Shown here in pieces: positions 63,387 to 64,000 of a stretch of 64,000 nt of DNA. The notes under the pieces are model-generated. The model was not told the DNA's origin. It saw only the letters and a program-made list of their open reading frames with translations, and did not search any database. A program made the translations under genes and the position numbers. The stretch is from Haloferax prahovense DSM 18310 (lineage in GTDB: Archaea > Halobacteriota > Halobacteria > Halobacteriales > Haloferacaceae), in the NCBI RefSeq assembly GCF_000336815.1, contig NZ_AOLG01000009.1, positions 184,396-248,395 of the forward strand, given 5' to 3'. Each line of letters starts with the position of its first letter. Within the stretch, counting starts at the first letter, position 1.

Positions 63387-63846
63387 CCGGCTCTCGGCGC
63401 TCGTCTCCGGCACCCGATTCGGCAAGTTCGCCTCCGTCGGCGCGGTCGGCGCGGTGTTCGACCTCTCGTTGAGCAGTCTCCTCATCGTCTTTTTCGGCGT
63501 CGCCAACGAACTCGCGAAGCTCGCCGGCGCGGAGCTCGCAATCATCATTATGTTCGTCATCAACGACCGCTGGACGTTCGCGGGGGCCGGCTCGGACCTG
63601 CTCACCGCGAAGGTCCGGCGCTTCGTGAAGTCGAACCTCGTCAGGAGCGGCGGCCTCCTCGTGCAGGTGCTCGTCGTTCGGGCGCTCGGCGAGGTTCCGC
63701 TGTCGATTCCGGTCGCCGGCATCGACCTCTGGGAACTCATCCCGCTGCCCCTCGCTATCGGCGCGTCGATGCTCCTGAACTACGTCGCAGAAAGCCTGTT
63801 CACGTGGCGCATCGCGACCCGTTCGAGTCAGCGCGACTCACGGTGA
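63379..63846 (+). CDS. GtrA family membrane protein
   Basis: 155 residues with four membrane helices. FGKFASVGAVGAVFDLSLS is the conserved GtrA start, INDRWTFAGAGSDL is the loop before the third helix, and LNYVAESLFTWRIAT closes the family domain. GtrA-type proteins are thought to flip or anchor lipid-linked sugars. Coupled to the glycosyltransferase by an 8-base overlap. It ends 61 bp before the initiator tRNA. Confidence 0.92.
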   Translation: MTDRLSALVSGTRFGKFASVGAVGAVFDLSLSSLLIVFFGVANELAKLAGAELAIIIMFVINDRWTFAGAGSDLLTAKVRRFVKSNLVRSGGLLVQVLVVRALGEVPLSIPVAGIDLWELIPLPLAIGASMLLNYVAESLFTWRIATRSSQRDSR

Positions 63847-63876
63847 AAATTGACACACAGCGGTCGAAACAGAAGT

Positions 63877-63882
63877 CTTAAC
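63877..63882 (+). promoter_or_regulatory. TATA box of initiator tRNA-Met
   Basis: CTTAAC in an A/T-rich stretch lies 25-30 bases before the mature 5' end of the tRNA, similar to the box before tRNA-Ser. Confidence 0.45.
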
Positions 63883-63906
63883 AATAGCAGACTCGTTTGT
63901 TGATTC

Positions 63907-63981
63907 AGCGGGATGGGATAGCCAGGAGATTCCGCCGGGCTCATAACCCGGAGATCGGTAGTTCAAATCTACCTCCCGCTA
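63907..63981 (+). tRNA. Initiator tRNA-Met (anticodon CAT)
   Basis: 75 nt without CCA. Acceptor AGCGGGA pairs with TCCCGCT, giving the A1-U72 end pair of archaeal initiators. The anticodon stem CCGGG/CCCGG contains the three consecutive G-C pairs that mark initiator tRNAs, around CTCATAA. The T arm contains GTTCAAATC. The discriminator is A. Confidence 0.95.
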
Positions 63982-64000
63982 TGGTTTTGCTGACCTCAAC

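Overview
The window is about 64 kb of a halophilic archaeal main chromosome, most likely Haloferax or a close relative. The evidence is the high GC content with third-position GC bias, very acidic proteins, ATGA gene overlaps, leaderless starts 25-30 bases after short A/T boxes, and archaeal genes such as rpoP, rpl37ae, rpl44e, nop10, prefoldin beta, GGGP synthase, pantoate kinase and the DUF2070 and DUF2298 families. The genus is inferred from gene content and order recalled from Haloferax, not from a search. Most of the window is ordinary core chromosome on both strands. There is no rRNA, CRISPR array or intact insertion sequence.

Layout. 1-3.9 kb: DUF4129/DUF7269/DUF58/DUF7519 operon with a convergent MoxR ATPase. 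4.1-4.4 kb: tRNA-Ser(CGA) followed by a duplicated piece of its own 3' end. 4.4-9.1 kb: BluB, two small proteins, a LeuA/CimA-type synthase, a DUF192 protein, an HNH protein and the GMP synthase amidotransferase subunit. 9.3-13.1 kb: DUF2070 protein and the information-processing operon rpl37ae-rpoP-pcc1-pfdB-DUF3194. 13.2-20.9 kb: SDR, DUF2103, TruD and Pth2 (tRNA quality), Yip1, dCTP deaminase, a ThiR-like regulator and a methyltransferase. 21-26.6 kb: Thi4 and a 2-oxoacid dehydrogenase locus with E2 on one strand and E1alpha, E1beta and an NAD-kinase-like gene on the other. 26.8-32 kb: Xi-class GST-like protein, a cytochrome b/molybdopterin fusion, and the archaeal CoA pair PPS and pantoate kinase. 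32.1-43.6 kb: AspS with degenerate copies of its own tail downstream, cupin, DUF4013, GGGP synthase, an Mrr-like nuclease, topoisomerase I, MATE and GatB. 43.7-46.5 kb: DUF3100 plus a small membrane partner and an M20 amidohydrolase. 46.6-51.8 kb: coiled-coil protein, SMC and ScpA. 52-55.2 kb: MTA phosphorylase, AEC transporter, and an NTF2-like gene bracketed by IS-like inverted repeats. 55.2-63.9 kb: phosphoribosyltransferase, PhzF, the rpl44e-rps27e-eif2a-nop10-pac2 operon, a glycosylation-type trio (DUF2298, GT2, GtrA) and initiator tRNA-Met.

Genes that work together: aspS and gatB probably belong to the indirect Asn-tRNA (and Gln-tRNA) route; thi4 lies close to a HTH-ThiN regulator; pantoate kinase and PPS are consecutive CoA steps; SMC and ScpA overlap as a chromosome-organising pair; the ribosomal and translation operons follow the conserved archaeal order.

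The most interesting non-gene signals are scars at gene 3' ends. Two extra copies of the AspRS C-terminal decapeptide lie behind aspS with different synonymous codons. A 26-bp copy of the tRNA-Ser 3' end lies behind that tRNA. An 852-bp segment carrying an NTF2-like gene has IS6-like ends. Together they suggest past integration and excision of mobile elements in this otherwise core region. Repeated ACCTAG boxes between thi4 and the E2 gene are a candidate operator.
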